A DNA stretch of 64,000 nt from Ambrosia x helenae (GCA_030844895.1 CM061226.1:50094898-50158897); one strand, 5' to 3'; counted from the stretch's first letter, positions 32,591 through 43,745 are shown. Notes: generated from the letters alone by a model not told the origin. A program made the numbers and translations.

Positions 32591-33085
32591 TTAGGCGCGC
32601 GGAGCATGGAGTTCAAGTACCTCTACTGCCGGGTCAACCGGTCCATCAATATAATATTTCAAGCGATGACCGTTAACTTTAAAAGTCAATCCCTCAACAT
32701 TTTCAATCGAGACATCCCCGTAAGAATATACTTCCTTAACTGTGTACAGGTCTGTCCATCAGGATTTCAACATTCCCGGAACGAGACGCAGTCGAGAGTT
32801 GTAAAGTAGGATCAAGTTGCCTACCTGAAAATCTTTGCGATGCTTCAGGCGACTATCATGCAGTCTCTTTGTGCGCTCCTTATATAGAATCAAGCTCTCA
32901 TAGGCTTGCTGCCTCAACTCCTCCAACTCGTGAATCTGCAGGAAAACGGGTCTCACCGTTGGTCTTCAGATCCAGGTTCGCTGTCTTTAGAGCCCAGAAC
33001 GCCCTATGCTCAAGCTCGACTGGGAGATGACACGCCTTTCTATAAACAAGACTAAAGGGAGTCGTCCCGATAGGCGTCTTATATG
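32591..33085 (-). pseudogene. integrase C-terminal part (Athila)
   Basis: On the minus strand the frame runs TYKTPIGTTPFSLVYRKACH, LPVELEHRAFWALKTANLDL, IHELEELRQQAYESLILYKE, DFQVGNLILLYNSRLRLVPG, then a short break and VEGLTFKVNGHRLKYYIDGP before the stop near 32,592. This is integrase after the catalytic glutamate. The zinc finger and catalytic core, about 1.2 kb, are missing between here and the RNase H end at 40,354; the array and its left rearrangement took their place. Confidence 0.85.
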
Positions 33086-33103
33086 TCTTCAGATCCAGGT
33101 TCG
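33086..33103. repeat. 18-bp copied filler at the array junction
   Basis: TCTTCAGATCCAGGTTCG at 33,086-33,103 is an exact copy of 32,963-32,980. It sits precisely between the interrupted integrase and the truncated first LTR. Confidence 0.85.
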
Positions 33104-33895
33104 TTCTTTCTTTTTCGTTTTCTTCAATTTGGACTAGCTACGTTGTTGAGTCTTTGGGATTCGCCTCGCATACATTCACAACACATTATTCTATTTTTTT
33201 TACGAGACATAACATTTTGCTAAGGTGAGTTTTACATAGCCCCTTTTCTATTTATCACCATTTTTGGGGTGAAACATGTTACAACATCATTTATGCAATT
33301 CAATCATCAATGTGTCTATGTGTTTTTCTATGTTGCATTATGTCTTGAACATGACTAGGGTAAGCACAATTCTAGCATAAACATTCATCAGCCAAACGGT
33401 ATACATTGATAGATCTATTGGACTGATAATCCCACCCGGATACGTGCCTCCTACAAAGGTTGCGTGGGTGTTTGTTACTGCAATATAAACGAGTGAACCA
33501 TGAGCGTATGGGATGTACCACAATACAACAGTCACAATGGTTGATAATGCACTCGATTTACTTCTAGTATGTTGTCACATATGGACTAGATTGCCATGAC
33601 ACATGAATTGCACAACAATTTTATTCGATTATCAAAACCTATGTAATTCTCACCAACTTTTGTTGACCCAAAATATTTTCAACTTAACATGTTTCAGGTT
33701 CTACTTGCTTGAGGATTTGAATTAATGCTTGAAGATGTGTGCATAGTTTTATTCAATTTGATGTATGAATTATTGTAGAACAATTGTATGTAATTTATCT
33801 AAATCATATAATGAGAATTATTATTTACCATGAGCTACTGAACAATCATCAATACGTGACATCCCGATGTTTCCGCCATCGGTTGGGGTGTTACA
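33104..33895 (+). repeat. LTR 1 of the array, 5' truncated
   Basis: It corresponds to 36,097-36,888 of LTR 2 and ends in GGTTGGGGTGTTACA. The first 539 bp are missing. Confidence 0.93.
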
Positions 33896-33897
33896 GA

Positions 33898-33915
33898 TTG
33901 GTATCAGAGCCATGG
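33898..33915 (+). other. primer-binding site, unit 1
   Basis: TTGGTATCAGAGCCATGG directly after the LTR complements the 3' end of initiator tRNA-Met, the usual primer of many plant LTR elements. Confidence 0.9.
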
Positions 33916-34441
33916 TTATAGGGAATTAGGTTATTAGAAAAATAATCTAGTCTATAACCATAGGATTTAACCAGTACTTGCTTCTTTTACTTGCTATTCT
34001 CTATCTCCCTCCTACTTCTTATCCCTACTTTCATCCTTACAAGAAGGTTGCTCTCCATCACTGGATCTACTCTCAGACTAATAGGACAAAATCCTCAGGT
34101 TTAACCTGAACCACCTTGAGATCTCGTCGAAGTTCTAGATTTTAATAACGAACACGTGCAATCTGGAAGGGTGAACGCCTGTATTCTGAGTCTTCTGTCT
34201 AGGCTGGCATTGCGCATATATCCCAATCAGACGAGGGACCCGGATGCCTACCTGGGAATTCTCAGGATGAGTGTTCACTTATAGGCTAAAGCATGTCTTC
34301 ACTATGTTATTGGAATCTGAAATCTTTGATACGTCAACGTTTTCGTTTATTCGTTTTAATTAATGAATAAATGATTACATTCCTTATAACACCTCATTCA
34401 TTTCATGCCACATTGAACCTTCATTGTGTCCCTTATAGATC

Positions 34442-35078
34442 ATGTCTCCACGTCGCAGCACTCGCAATAACAGTGGTGAAAACCAAGAGGAAAGTAACAA
34501 CAACCACAACACCAACCACAACAACAACAAAAACAACAAAGGTGTTGATGCCCAACTGGCTGCGATTATTTCCCAACAAATGGCGCAACAAATCACAACT
34601 CTGGTTTCTAACTTGTTGGCTCAAGTCATCCCAATGAATGGGAACGGCAATGGAAATGGAAATCACATAAAGAACGGGACCTTAGTTCGGAAAGGCGAGA
34701 AAACAAGTATTGTGGCCGCGGTAACTACCGAGAACCAGAAGCGCAAGACCAGGGATCCTAATGTAAACCTCACTACATAAGCTTCTAACAAGAAACCCTA
34801 TACAAGAAACTTTCCATTGTGTAACACATGCAAACGACATCACCCCACTGTTTCAGTGTGTCGCCTGTGCACCAATTGTGGTAGGTATGGCCATCTGGTC
34901 AACACATGTCGTGAGTCCCAAACCCTAACACCAACCAACCAACCAACCCTGCTCAGGTTGCTAATCTTAATCGTCCTGGTAAATACAACTATGGTCAATG
35001 CTATGAATGTGGAAACCCAAATCATTTCCGTAACCGATGCCCTAAACTAAATCGAGATCAAGACCCTCCAAATACTTA
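34442..35078 (+). pseudogene. capsid-less mini-gag, unit 1
   Basis: The frame begins MSPRRSTRNNSGENQEESNN and matches the start of the full gag at 51,457-52,542. After the GNGNGN stretch it skips the capsid domain (about 190 codons) and continues with NGTLVRKGEK. A TAA at 34,778 stops it; unit 2 has CAA there. Downstream, zinc knuckles CTNCGRYGHLVNTC and, in a shifted frame after an AACC repeat, CYECGNPNHFRNRC are still readable. Confidence 0.8.
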
Positions 35079-35095
35079 ACAGCAAACCCCACCAT

Positions 35096-35539
35096 TTGAA
35101 TGATGTCTACTTTTTAATTCTATGTATTGACACTTTTTTATTCAAGTAATAAATTCAAGTATTATCATAACATCTGAGTGCATGCTTGTTTGAATGTGAA
35201 CTAATTGCTATATCTATAATCATACTTGCTTACTTGTACAACAATTAGTTGACTACCAAACAACCTACTCAATGATTGGTAGAGGTCATCATGTCTTTCC
35301 AACAGTCGGGAGAGGCCCTACAACCTGCTCAACGACTGGTGGAGACTATCGAACCTGCTCAACAATCGGTAGAGTCATAAAAGGACGCAAAACCCTAATG
35401 TAAGGTGAATTGATAATTACGGTCCGGAACGTAATCATGAATTTACAGGTGCGTTAAGGTAGTGAGAAATTTTATAAAGGTTTTCGGTAGTCGACCAATT
35501 GTATACCTGGTGTTTTTCTTTTAACTTCGGGACGAAGTT
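35096..35539 (+). other. 3' non-coding part of internal region, unit 1
   Basis: No gene seen. It includes three imperfect repeats of CTACTCAA(T/C)GATTGGTAGAG type (35,263-35,375) and a conserved block GGTCCGGAACGTAATCATGA also present at 38,423, 51,090 and 62,593. Confidence 0.7.
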
Positions 35540-35557
35540 CCTAAAAGTAGGGGAGAC
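35540..35557 (+). other. polypurine tract, unit 1
   Basis: CCTAAAAGTAGGGGAGAC lies directly before LTR 2 and is the expected plus-strand primer site. Confidence 0.85.
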
Positions 35558-35602
35558 TGTAACATCGCAAAATTTTCCCCAAAATTTTAATACATAAAAA
35601 GC

Positions 35603-35643
<41 letters not shown>

Positions 35644-36888
35644 AATACACCTTTATCATTAATATTATACAAATGTGCCTAAGTCTTTATTTATCCTAAC
35701 TCACAACTTATATACATACATAAATGTATATAAATAATAATAATAATAATAATATGATTCTAAATTTTTTTTTCACATACAAGATTTTTTTTTGTAAATA
35801 AAGCCTTGAGTCAAATAGTCAAAGTCCTAGTCAAAGTCCTAGTCAAACAGTCAAAGTCTTAGTCAAATAGTCAATTCATCATAAAACCTTACTTTATGGT
35901 GTTGACCAATTTTAATGGCTAATTGACTCCAAAACTAGTATAAAAACCCACCTATGACCCATTATACTTTGCACCTCTAAATCGATTGTTTCAATCCGAT
36001 TAAACTTTCCCTCATACCTTTCTTCTATAGTCTATTACTTCTACAATTGAAGCTTTGATTATAAGCTCTTGTAATTGGTGAATTGGAAGCTTGATATTCT
36101 TTCTTTTTCGTTTTCTTCAATTTGGACTAGCTACGTTGTTGAGTCTTTGGGATTCGCCTCGCATACATTCACAACACATTATTCTATTTTTTTTACGAGA
36201 CATAACATTTTGCTAAGGTGAGTTTTACATAGCCCCTTTTCTATTTATTACCATTTTTGGGGTGAAACATGTTACAACATCATTTATGCAATTCAATCAT
36301 CAATGTGTCTATGTGTTTTTCTATGTTGCATTATGTCTTGAACATGACTAGGGTAAGCACAATTCTAGCATAAACATTTATCAGCCAAACGGTATACATT
36401 GATAGATCTATTGGACTGACAATCCCACCCGGATACGTGCCTCCTACAAAGGTTGCGTGGGTGTTTGTTACTGCAATATAAACGAGTGAACCATGAGCGT
36501 ATGGGATGTACCACAATACAACAGTCACAATGGTTGATTATGCACTCGATTTACTTCTAGTATGTTTTCACATATGGACTAGATTGCCATGACACATGAA
36601 TTGCACAACAATTTTATTCGATTATCAAAACCTATGTAATTCTCACCAACTTTTGTTGACCCAAAATATTTTCAACTTAACATGTTTCAGGTTCTACTTG
36701 CTTAAGGATTTGAATTAATGCTTGAAGATGTGTGCATAGTTTTATTCAATTTGATGTATGAATTATTGTAGAACAATTGTATGTAATTTATCTAAATCAT
36801 ATAATGAGAATTATTATTTACCATGAGCTACTGAACAATCATCAATACGTGACATCCCGATGTTTCCGCCATCGGTTGGGGTGTTACA
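35558..36888 (+). repeat. LTR 2 of the array, complete, 1,331 bp
   Basis: It starts TGTAACATCGCAAAATTTT and ends GGGGTGTTACA. A pure (AT)n tract at about 35,607-35,640 is uninterrupted. Repeated AGTCAAAGTC(C/T)TAGTCAAA units lie at 35,811-35,875. Confidence 0.95.
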
Positions 36889-36890
36889 GA

Positions 36891-36908
36891 TTGGTATCAG
36901 AGCCATGG
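36891..36908 (+). other. primer-binding site, unit 2
   Basis: TTGGTATCAGAGCCATGG, identical to unit 1. Confidence 0.9.
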
Positions 36909-37434
36909 TTATAGGGAATTAGGTTATTAGAAAAATAATCTAGTCTATAACCATAGGATTTAACCAGTACTTGCTTCTTTTACTTGCTATTCTCTATCTC
37001 CCTCCTACTTCTTATCCCTACTTTCATCCTTACAAGAAGGTTGCTCTCCATCACTGGATCTACTCTCAGACTAATAGGACAAAATCCTCAGGTTTAACCT
37101 GAACCACCTTGAGATCTCGTCGAAGTTCTAGATTTTAATAACGAACACGTGCAATCTGGAAGGGTGAACGCCTGTATTCTGAGTCTTCTGTCTAGGCTGG
37201 CATTGCGCATATATCCCAATCAGACGAGGGACCCGGATGCCTACCTGGGAATTCTCGGGATGAGTGTTCACTTATAGGCTAAAGCATGTCTTCACTATGT
37301 TATTGGAATCTGAAATCTTTGATACGTCAACGTTTTCGTTTATTCGTTTTAATTAATGAATAAATGATTACATTCCTTATATCACCTCATTCATTTCATG
37401 CCACATTGAACCTTCATTGTGTCCCTTATAGATC

Positions 37435-38081
37435 ATGTCTCCACGTCGCAGCACTCGCAATAACAGTGGTGAAAACCAAGAGGAAAGTAACAACAACCAC
37501 AACACCAACCACAACAACAACAAAAACAACAAAGGTGTTGATGCCCAACTGGCTGCGATTATTTCCCAACAAATGGCGCAACAAATCACAACTCTGGTTT
37601 CTAACTTGTTGGCTCAAGTCATCCCAATGAATGGGAACGGCAATGGAAATGGAAATGGAGATGGAAATCACATAAAGAACGGGACCTTAGTTCGGAAAGG
37701 CGAGAAAACAAGTATTGTGGCCGCGGTAACTACCGAGAACCAGAAGCGCAAGACCAGGGATCCTAATGTAAACCTCACTACACAAGCTTCTAAGAAGAAA
37801 CCCTATACAAGAAACTTTCCATTGTGTAACACATGCAAACGACATCACCCCACTGTTTCAGTGTGTCACCTGTGCACCAATTGTGGTAGGTATGGCCATC
37901 TGGTCAACACATGTCGTGAGTCCCAAACCCTAACACCAACCAACCAACCCTGCTTAGGTTGCTAATCTTAATCGTCCTGGTAAATACAACTATGGTCAAT
38001 GCTATGAATGTGGAAACCCAAATCATTTCCGTAACCGATGCCCTAAACTAAATCGAGATCAAGACCCTCCAGCTACTTAAC
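37435..38081 (+). pseudogene. capsid-less mini-gag, unit 2 (176-codon open frame)
   Basis: The frame 37,435-37,965 is open for 176 codons: MSPRRSTRN start, a Q-rich stretch ISQQMAQQITTLV, the GN repeat, NGTLVRKGEK, then a cysteine pair region (CNTCKRHHP) and the zinc knuckle CTNCGRYGHLVNTC. The capsid domain of the related full gag is absent. A shift in a short AACC repeat near 37,945 separates the last knuckle, CYECGNPNHFRNRC, which ends at about 38,081. Such a protein could bind RNA but not build a particle; that is an inference from the domain content. Confidence 0.75.
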
Positions 38082-38540
38082 AGCAAACCCCACCATTTGA
38101 ATGAGGTCTACTTTTTAATTCTATGTATTGACACTTTTTGATTCAAGTAATAAATTCAAGTATTATCATAACATCTGAGTGCATGCTTGTTTGAATGTGA
38201 ACTAATTGCTATATCTATAATCATACTTGCTTACTTGTACAACAATTAGTTGACTACCAAACAACCTACTCAACGATTGGTAGAGGTCATCATGTCTTTC
38301 CGACAGTCGGGAGAGGCCCTACAACCTGCTCAACGACTGGTGGAGACTATCGAACCTGCTCAACAATCGGTAGAGTCATAAAAGGACGCAAAACCCTAAT
38401 GTAAGGTGAATTGATAATTACGGTCCGGAACGTAATCATGAATTTACAGGTGCGTTAAGGTAGTGAGAAATTTTATCAAGGTTTTCGGTAGTCGACCAAT
38501 TGTATACCTGGTGTTTTTCTTTTAACTTCGGGACGAAGTT

Positions 38541-38558
38541 CCTAAAAGTAGGGGAGAC
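38541..38558 (+). other. polypurine tract, unit 2
   Basis: CCTAAAAGTAGGGGAGAC directly before LTR 3. Confidence 0.85.
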
Positions 38559-38603
38559 TGTAACATCGCAAAATTTTCCCCAAAATTTTAATACATAAAA
38601 AGC

Positions 38604-38660
<57 letters not shown>

Positions 38661-39062
38661 GGAAAGTTAATTGAGAACACCTATATTTCGTGCGAACCGT
38701 GAGAACGGCATCTAAAACCATTCAAATTCCAAATTTCTTTTTACACTTGTCTTTATTACTAAAATTCCATCTCAAAAACACAAATTACGCGTAAAAATTC
38801 AAACGTATACGAAAATAATTTGTTTTTACACATGTGTAAATTTGCTGTTTATACATGTGTAAACTGTTTCATTTACACATGTGTAAAAAGTTAATTTAAA
38901 AGTGTTTTTGCAAGAAAAGATGACTTATTTGGAAAGAAAATTCATTTATTAATGTTGTATTTTGATTATAATGGGATTTTTATTAAAAAAAATTGATTTT
39001 GATTGATTTTTGTACTTGTTCTCACGGTTCTCACAATATTTAGCGTTCTCAAGATAACCCTC

Positions 39063-39103
<41 letters not shown>

Positions 39104-40350
39104 TAATACACCTTTATCATTAATATTATACAAATGTGCCTAAGTCTTTATTTATCCTAACTCACAACTTATATACATACATAAATGTATATAAATAATA
39201 ATAATAATAATAATATGATTCTAAATTCTTTTTTTTTCACATACAAGATTTTTTTTTAAATAAAGCCTTGAGTCAAATAGTCAAAGTCCTAGTCAAAGTC
39301 TTAGTCAAACAGTCAAAGTCTTAGTCAAATAGTCAATTCATCATAAAACCTTACTTTATGGTGTTGACCAATTTTAATGGCTAATTGACTCCAAAACTAG
39401 TATAAAAACCCACCTATGACCCATTATACTTTGCACCTCTAAATCGATTGTTTCAATCCGATTAAACTTTCCCTCATACCTTTCTTCTATAGTCTATTAC
39501 TTCTACAATTGAAGCTTTGATTATAAGCTCTTGTAATTGGTGAATTGGAAGCTTGATATTCTTTCTTTTTCGTTTTCTTCAATTTGGACTATCTACGTTG
39601 TTGAGTCTTTGGGATTCGCCTCGCATACATTCACAACACATTATTCTATTTTTTTTACGAGACATAACATTTTGCTAAGGTGAGTTTTACATAGCCCCTT
39701 TTCTATTTATCACCATTTTTGGGGTGAAACATGTTACAACATCATTTATGCAATTCAATCATCAATGTGTCTATGTGTTTTTCTATGTTGCATTATGTCT
39801 TGAACATGACTAGGGTAAGCACAATTCTAGCATAAACATTCATCAGCCAAACGGTATACATTGATAGATCTATTGGACTGACAATCCCACCCGGATACGT
39901 GCCTCCTACAAAGGTTGCGTGGGTGTTTGTTACTGCAATATAAACGAGTGAACCATGAGCGTATGGGATGTACCACAATACAACAGTCACAATGGTTGAT
40001 TATGCACTCGATTTACTTCTAGTATGTTTTCACATATGGACTAGATTGCCATGACACATGAATTGCACAACAATTTTATTCGATTATCAAAACCTATGTA
40101 ATTCTCACCAACTTTTGTTGACCCAAAATATTTTCAACTTAACATGTTTCAGGTTCTACTTGCTTGAGGATTTGAATTAATGCTTGAAGATGTGTGCATA
40201 GTTTTATTCAATTTGATGTATGAATTATTGTAGAACAATTGTATGTAATTTATCTAAATCATATAATGAGAATTATTATTTACCATGAGCTACTGAACAA
40301 TCATCAATACGTGACATCCCGATGTTTCCGCCATCGGTTGGGGTGTTACA
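38559..40350 (+). repeat. LTR 3 of the array, 1,792 bp, carrying a TIR element
   Basis: It matches LTR 2 throughout, except that its (AT)n tract is split by the TIR element at 38,657-39,066. It ends GGGGTGTTACA and meets Athila RNase H sequence at 40,351. Confidence 0.95.
38657..39066. mobile_element. TIR element inserted in the (AT)n tract of LTR 3, about 410 bp
   Basis: The left end GGGGAAAGTTAATTGAGAAC and GAACCGTGAGAAC pair with the right end (GTTCTCACGGTTCTCAC, GTTCTCAAGATAACCCTCCC). The inner part has three copies of TTTACACATGTGTAAA or a one-base variant at 38,825, 38,848 and 38,872. LTR 2 shows the empty site at 35,607-35,640. No coding capacity. Confidence 0.88.
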
Positions 40351-40353
40351 CCA

Positions 40354-40985
40354 TGGTGATACATCCTCAATAGACTCAACACCCATTAAGAACTCGTTCG
40401 GGAAGCTGTCATTGATTGTCTCCCACACAGAGTCCTCAGCATCTTCGTGCTCCAGTCTAGATAGATGATCAGCAGCAAGATTCAGGGCACCTTTCTTGTC
40501 CTGAATCTCAATGTCGAACTCCTACAAGCAATAGGATCCACCTGATCAGCCGCGGTTTCGCAACCTGCTTCCTGAACAGGTACCTAATTGCTGAATGGTC
40601 CATGTACATAATCGTCTTGGACAACACTAAATACGATCTAAACTTGTCGAATGCAAAGACTACGGCCAAAAGCTCTTTCTTAGTAGTTGTATAATGCTCC
40701 TGAGCATCATGTAGAGTCTTAGTGGCGTAGTAGATTGGATGGAAGTACTTGTCCTTCCGCTGCCCCAAGACCGCCCCTATAGAAAAATCACTAGCATCAC
40801 ACATGATCTCGAATATCAGCGCCCAGTCAAGTGCCACCAAAATAGGGGCCTCCACAAGTAAACTCTTCAGAAAGCCAAATGCCTTCAAACACTCTGCACC
40901 AAATACAAACGGTGCATCTTTTTCCAACAACCTGGTCATGCGACCGGTGATTTTGGAAAAGTCTTTGACAGATCTCCTGTAAAAC
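40354..40985 (-). pseudogene. RNase H domain (Athila)
   Basis: On the minus strand: DFSKITGRMTRLLEKDAPFV, then VALDWALIFEIMCDASDFSI with the catalytic CDASD, HPIYYATKTLHDAQEHYTTT, KELLAVVFAFDKFRSYLVLS and, after a shift near 40,520, DKKGALNLAADHLSRLEHED. It ends with MGVESIEDVSPW at the array junction. The frame 40,939-40,508 is open for 143 codons. It removes RNA from the RNA-DNA hybrid in intact elements. Confidence 0.9.
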
Positions 40986-40989
40986 CCTG

Positions 40990-41960
40990 CATGACCCAGG
41001 AAATTCTAGATCGCTCTAACAGAGGTGGGGTGGGAGTCGAGAACTGATGTCCACCTTAGCTGGATCAACCTCCAACCCAGAATGGGAGACCTTGTGCCCC
41101 AGGACGACTCCTTCCTTCACCATAAAGTGGCATTTTTCTCAGTTTACCACAAGACTGGTCTCCTCACACCGCTGTAACATTCGTTCCAAATTCTTCAGAC
41201 ACTGATTAAACGAACTCCAGAAGACAGAAAAATCATCGATGAATACTTCCATGGAGTCCTCGATCATGTCGTGAAAGATTGCGACCATGCAACACTGGAA
41301 GGCTGTCAGTGTATTACACAGCCCAAATGGCATACGAGGCGTAGGCGAATGTGCCAAAAGGCATGTAAAGGTCGTCTTATCCTGGTCCACAGGATCGATA
41401 AGAATTTGGAAATAACCAGAAAAACGAACAAGGAAGCAGTAATACAACTTCCCCGACAGACGTTCCAACATCTGATCGATGAATGGAAGCGGGAAGTGAT
41501 CCTTTCGTGTGGTGTCATTGAGTTTTCGGTAGTCAATGCAAACTCACCATCCAGTGATGGTTCTAGTCAGAATAAGCTCATTCCTATCATTTGTAACCAT
41601 AGTCATGCCACCGTTCTTAGGCACGACGTGTACAGGACTAACCCACACAGAATCTGAGATCGAATATATCAATCGTGCATGTAACAACTTAATGACCTCA
41701 AATTTAACAAACTCCTGCATATTAGGGTTAAGACGCCTCTGGTGCTGCGCACACAGCTTATGGACATCTCCCATCAAGATTTTGTGAGTACAGAATGAGG
41801 GATTGATCCCCTTGATGTCCATGATCTTCTACGCACTTGCCCGTTTATGAAGTTTAAGCACTCTGAGCAACTCACTCTTTTCCTCTGCAGCCAATGAAGA
41901 TGAAATAATGACTGGCTAACGACCCTCCTCATCTAAGAATGCATACTCAAGATGCGGTGG
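40990..41960 (-). pseudogene. reverse transcriptase domain (Athila)
   Basis: On the minus strand the N-terminal part (LLHARLIYSISDSVWVSPVH, VVPKNGG) is followed by a lost segment, then CFLVRFSGYFQILIDPVDQD, MPFGLCNT, MEVFIDDFSVFWSSFNQCLK and EKCHFMVKEGVVLGHKVSHS. The catalytic YVDD-type motif appears as FIDD. Shifts near 41,340 and 41,480, and stops in the thumb part near 41,030, show it is dead. The segment with the first catalytic aspartate (fingers to palm) is disturbed near 41,480-41,540. Confidence 0.88.
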
Positions 41961-42059
41961 GAGCTATTTCAGCTCCAAAGATGGTGGATCCTCAACAGAC
42001 GGCTTTGACTTCTCTTCACGCTCGATATCCACAAAACATTCCGGACTCTAGGAACGATC

Positions 42060-42943
42060 ATCACCGATCTAATAGACCGGCTGCTCAACTCTGTGGCCCA
42101 CCTTCAAAATGCCATTTAGGTCCCCACATAATAGATGTGTGTCCGTAACATCCTCCTCAATAGTGCCCCGAAAATGAGAGCTAACACACTGGTCTACTAT
42201 ATCAAGATAGTATAGTGTATCATCCTGACTCTCAGGATGACGCATTGACCTCTGAATATCAAAAGTCACATGCTCATCATAAACTCGGAGTGTGATCTGG
42301 CCCGTAGACACATCAAAATTGTCCTAGCCGTGTTAAGGAAAGGACGTCTGAGAATCAAAGGCACTTTAGAGTCCTTATCCATATCTAGGATGACAAAATC
42401 AATGGGGAAAACAAATTTGTCAATCTTGACAAGCATATTTTCAATGAACCCCCATGGGTATTTGATCGAACGATCAGTAAGTCTAATACTCATCCTGGTG
42501 GGTGAAGGCTCACCCAGATCCAGCTTCTCAAAAACCTTATAGGCATAAGGTTGATGCTTACACCCAAGTCTGCCAATATATTGCTGACAGTCATATTTCC
42601 TATCAGACAAGGGATAATAAAGCTGCCAGGATCTCCCATCTTCATGGGCAGTCGATTCTGCAAAATAGCAGAGCAGTTCTCATTCAGAAGTACACAGGAC
42701 AGGTCCTCAAGTTTTTGCTTCTTGGTGAGGATGTCCTTCAAGTACTTGGCATACTTGAGCATCTGAGCCAAGGGTTCAACAAATGGTATTTTATGTGTAG
42801 CTGCTTAAACAACACAAGAAACTTACCATATTGGGCCTCATCCTTCTGCTTTCTCAGCCTGCCCGGGTATGGAATTGGAGGAGTGTAGTCTATGACTGGC
42901 TTCGGAATCTGTGCTGTACTTGCTGGGACTCGCCTAGCATGCA
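42060..42943 (-). pseudogene. gag-protease link and protease (Athila)
   Basis: On the minus strand: PPIPYPGRLRKQKDEAQYGK opens the link, followed by KYLKDILTKKQKLEDLSCVL and KMGDPGSFIIPCLIGNMTVS. The protease active-site region reads NILADLGVSINLMP (Athila elements have an ALADLGAS-type motif). Then DFVILDMDKDSKVPLILRRP and, near 42,260-42,100, QDDTLYYLDIVDQCVSSHF. At least two frameshifts are present (near 42,545 and 42,310). The right edge at 42,943 is the target duplication of the solo LTR. Confidence 0.85.
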
Positions 42944-43055
42944 CCTCGTGTAATCTCATGTAGTTTTCCCCAAATTTTTAATTAATAAAAGTTCTACTTT
43001 TCTTTTATATTTTGTGTCCCGCACTCATTCATATCTAATTTTTTTTTTGGAGAGT

Positions 43056-43124
43056 AGTGTTTCAGCGGTAAATCATGTGTTGCAAAGCGACCACTGCCCA
43101 GGGTCGAATCCCATAGCATCACAC
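43056..43124 (+). other. tRNA-like module in solo LTR, sense
   Basis: TTTCAGCGGTAAATC (A-box-like) and GGTCGAATCCC (B-box-like, one base off) are 45 bp apart. There is no acceptor stem. Confidence 0.45.
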
Positions 43125-43163
43125 GGGTTTTTTCCTTTCAAACCCAAGTGGTTATTTTTTCCT

Positions 43164-43250
43164 GGAGCGTGAGATTCGAACCTGAGAACAAACACGAGCA
43201 GGAACTCTCTAAGAAGGTAAACCTTCCTAGCTCAAACTAGTTGGGCTGGA
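43164..43250 (-). other. tRNA-like module in solo LTR, antisense
   Basis: On the minus strand an A-box-like GAGCTAGGAAGG region is followed by a perfect B box GGTTCGAATC. Confidence 0.45.
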
Positions 43251-43265
43251 GATCGCTCATCTACA

Positions 43266-43745
43266 TCTACACTATATAATAAAAGAAAACACATGAGGGA
43301 CACATGGCATTCCCTCATGAATTCTCTCATTTTCTTATTTAATTTAATACAATAAATTCAAATTTAATTATAATAATTGATTTGCAAAAGCATATTATAA
43401 ATTTATTGAAATGAATTTTATTAATTATATTAATAATCATAATTGTAACTGAAATCATTAATAGAAGAAAACACATGATTCTTCTTACAATATTTGATCT
43501 TGTATATCTACACTATATAATAAAAAAACACATGCGGGACACATGGCACTCCCTCATGAATTCTCTCATTTTCTTATTTAATTTAATACAATAAATTTAA
43601 ATTTAATTATAATAATTGATTTGCAAAAGCATATTATAATTTTATTAAATTGAATTTTATTAATTATATTAATAATCATAGTTGAACTGAAATCATTAAT
43701 AAAAGAAAACACATGATTATTTTTACAATATTTGATCTGCTATTC
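43266..43745 (+). repeat. 240-bp tandem duplication of the Helitron 5' end
   Basis: 43,266-43,506 and 43,507-43,745 are near-identical, each with the terminal TCTACAC, CACATGG, CATGAATTCTCTCATTTTC and ending in ATTTGATCT. Confidence 0.9.

Larger units (their letters stand above)
33104..40350 (+). mobile_element. tandem array LTR-internal-LTR-internal-LTR of a non-autonomous element
   Basis: Three LTRs (33,104-33,895 truncated; 35,558-36,888; 38,559-40,350) enclose two internal regions (33,896-35,557; 36,889-38,558), all in the same orientation. Each internal region begins with a tRNA-Met-type primer site and ends with a polypurine tract. The two internal regions differ by only a few bases. 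The first LTR lacks about 540 bp at its left end. The right end abuts RNase H of the Athila element. No pol exists in either unit. Confidence 0.92.

Noticed and set aside
33338..33535. 65-codon minus-strand frame repeated at 36,331 and 39,793
   Set aside because: Present in all three array LTRs only because the LTRs are copies; no codon bias, no known motif, and it lies in non-coding LTR sequence.
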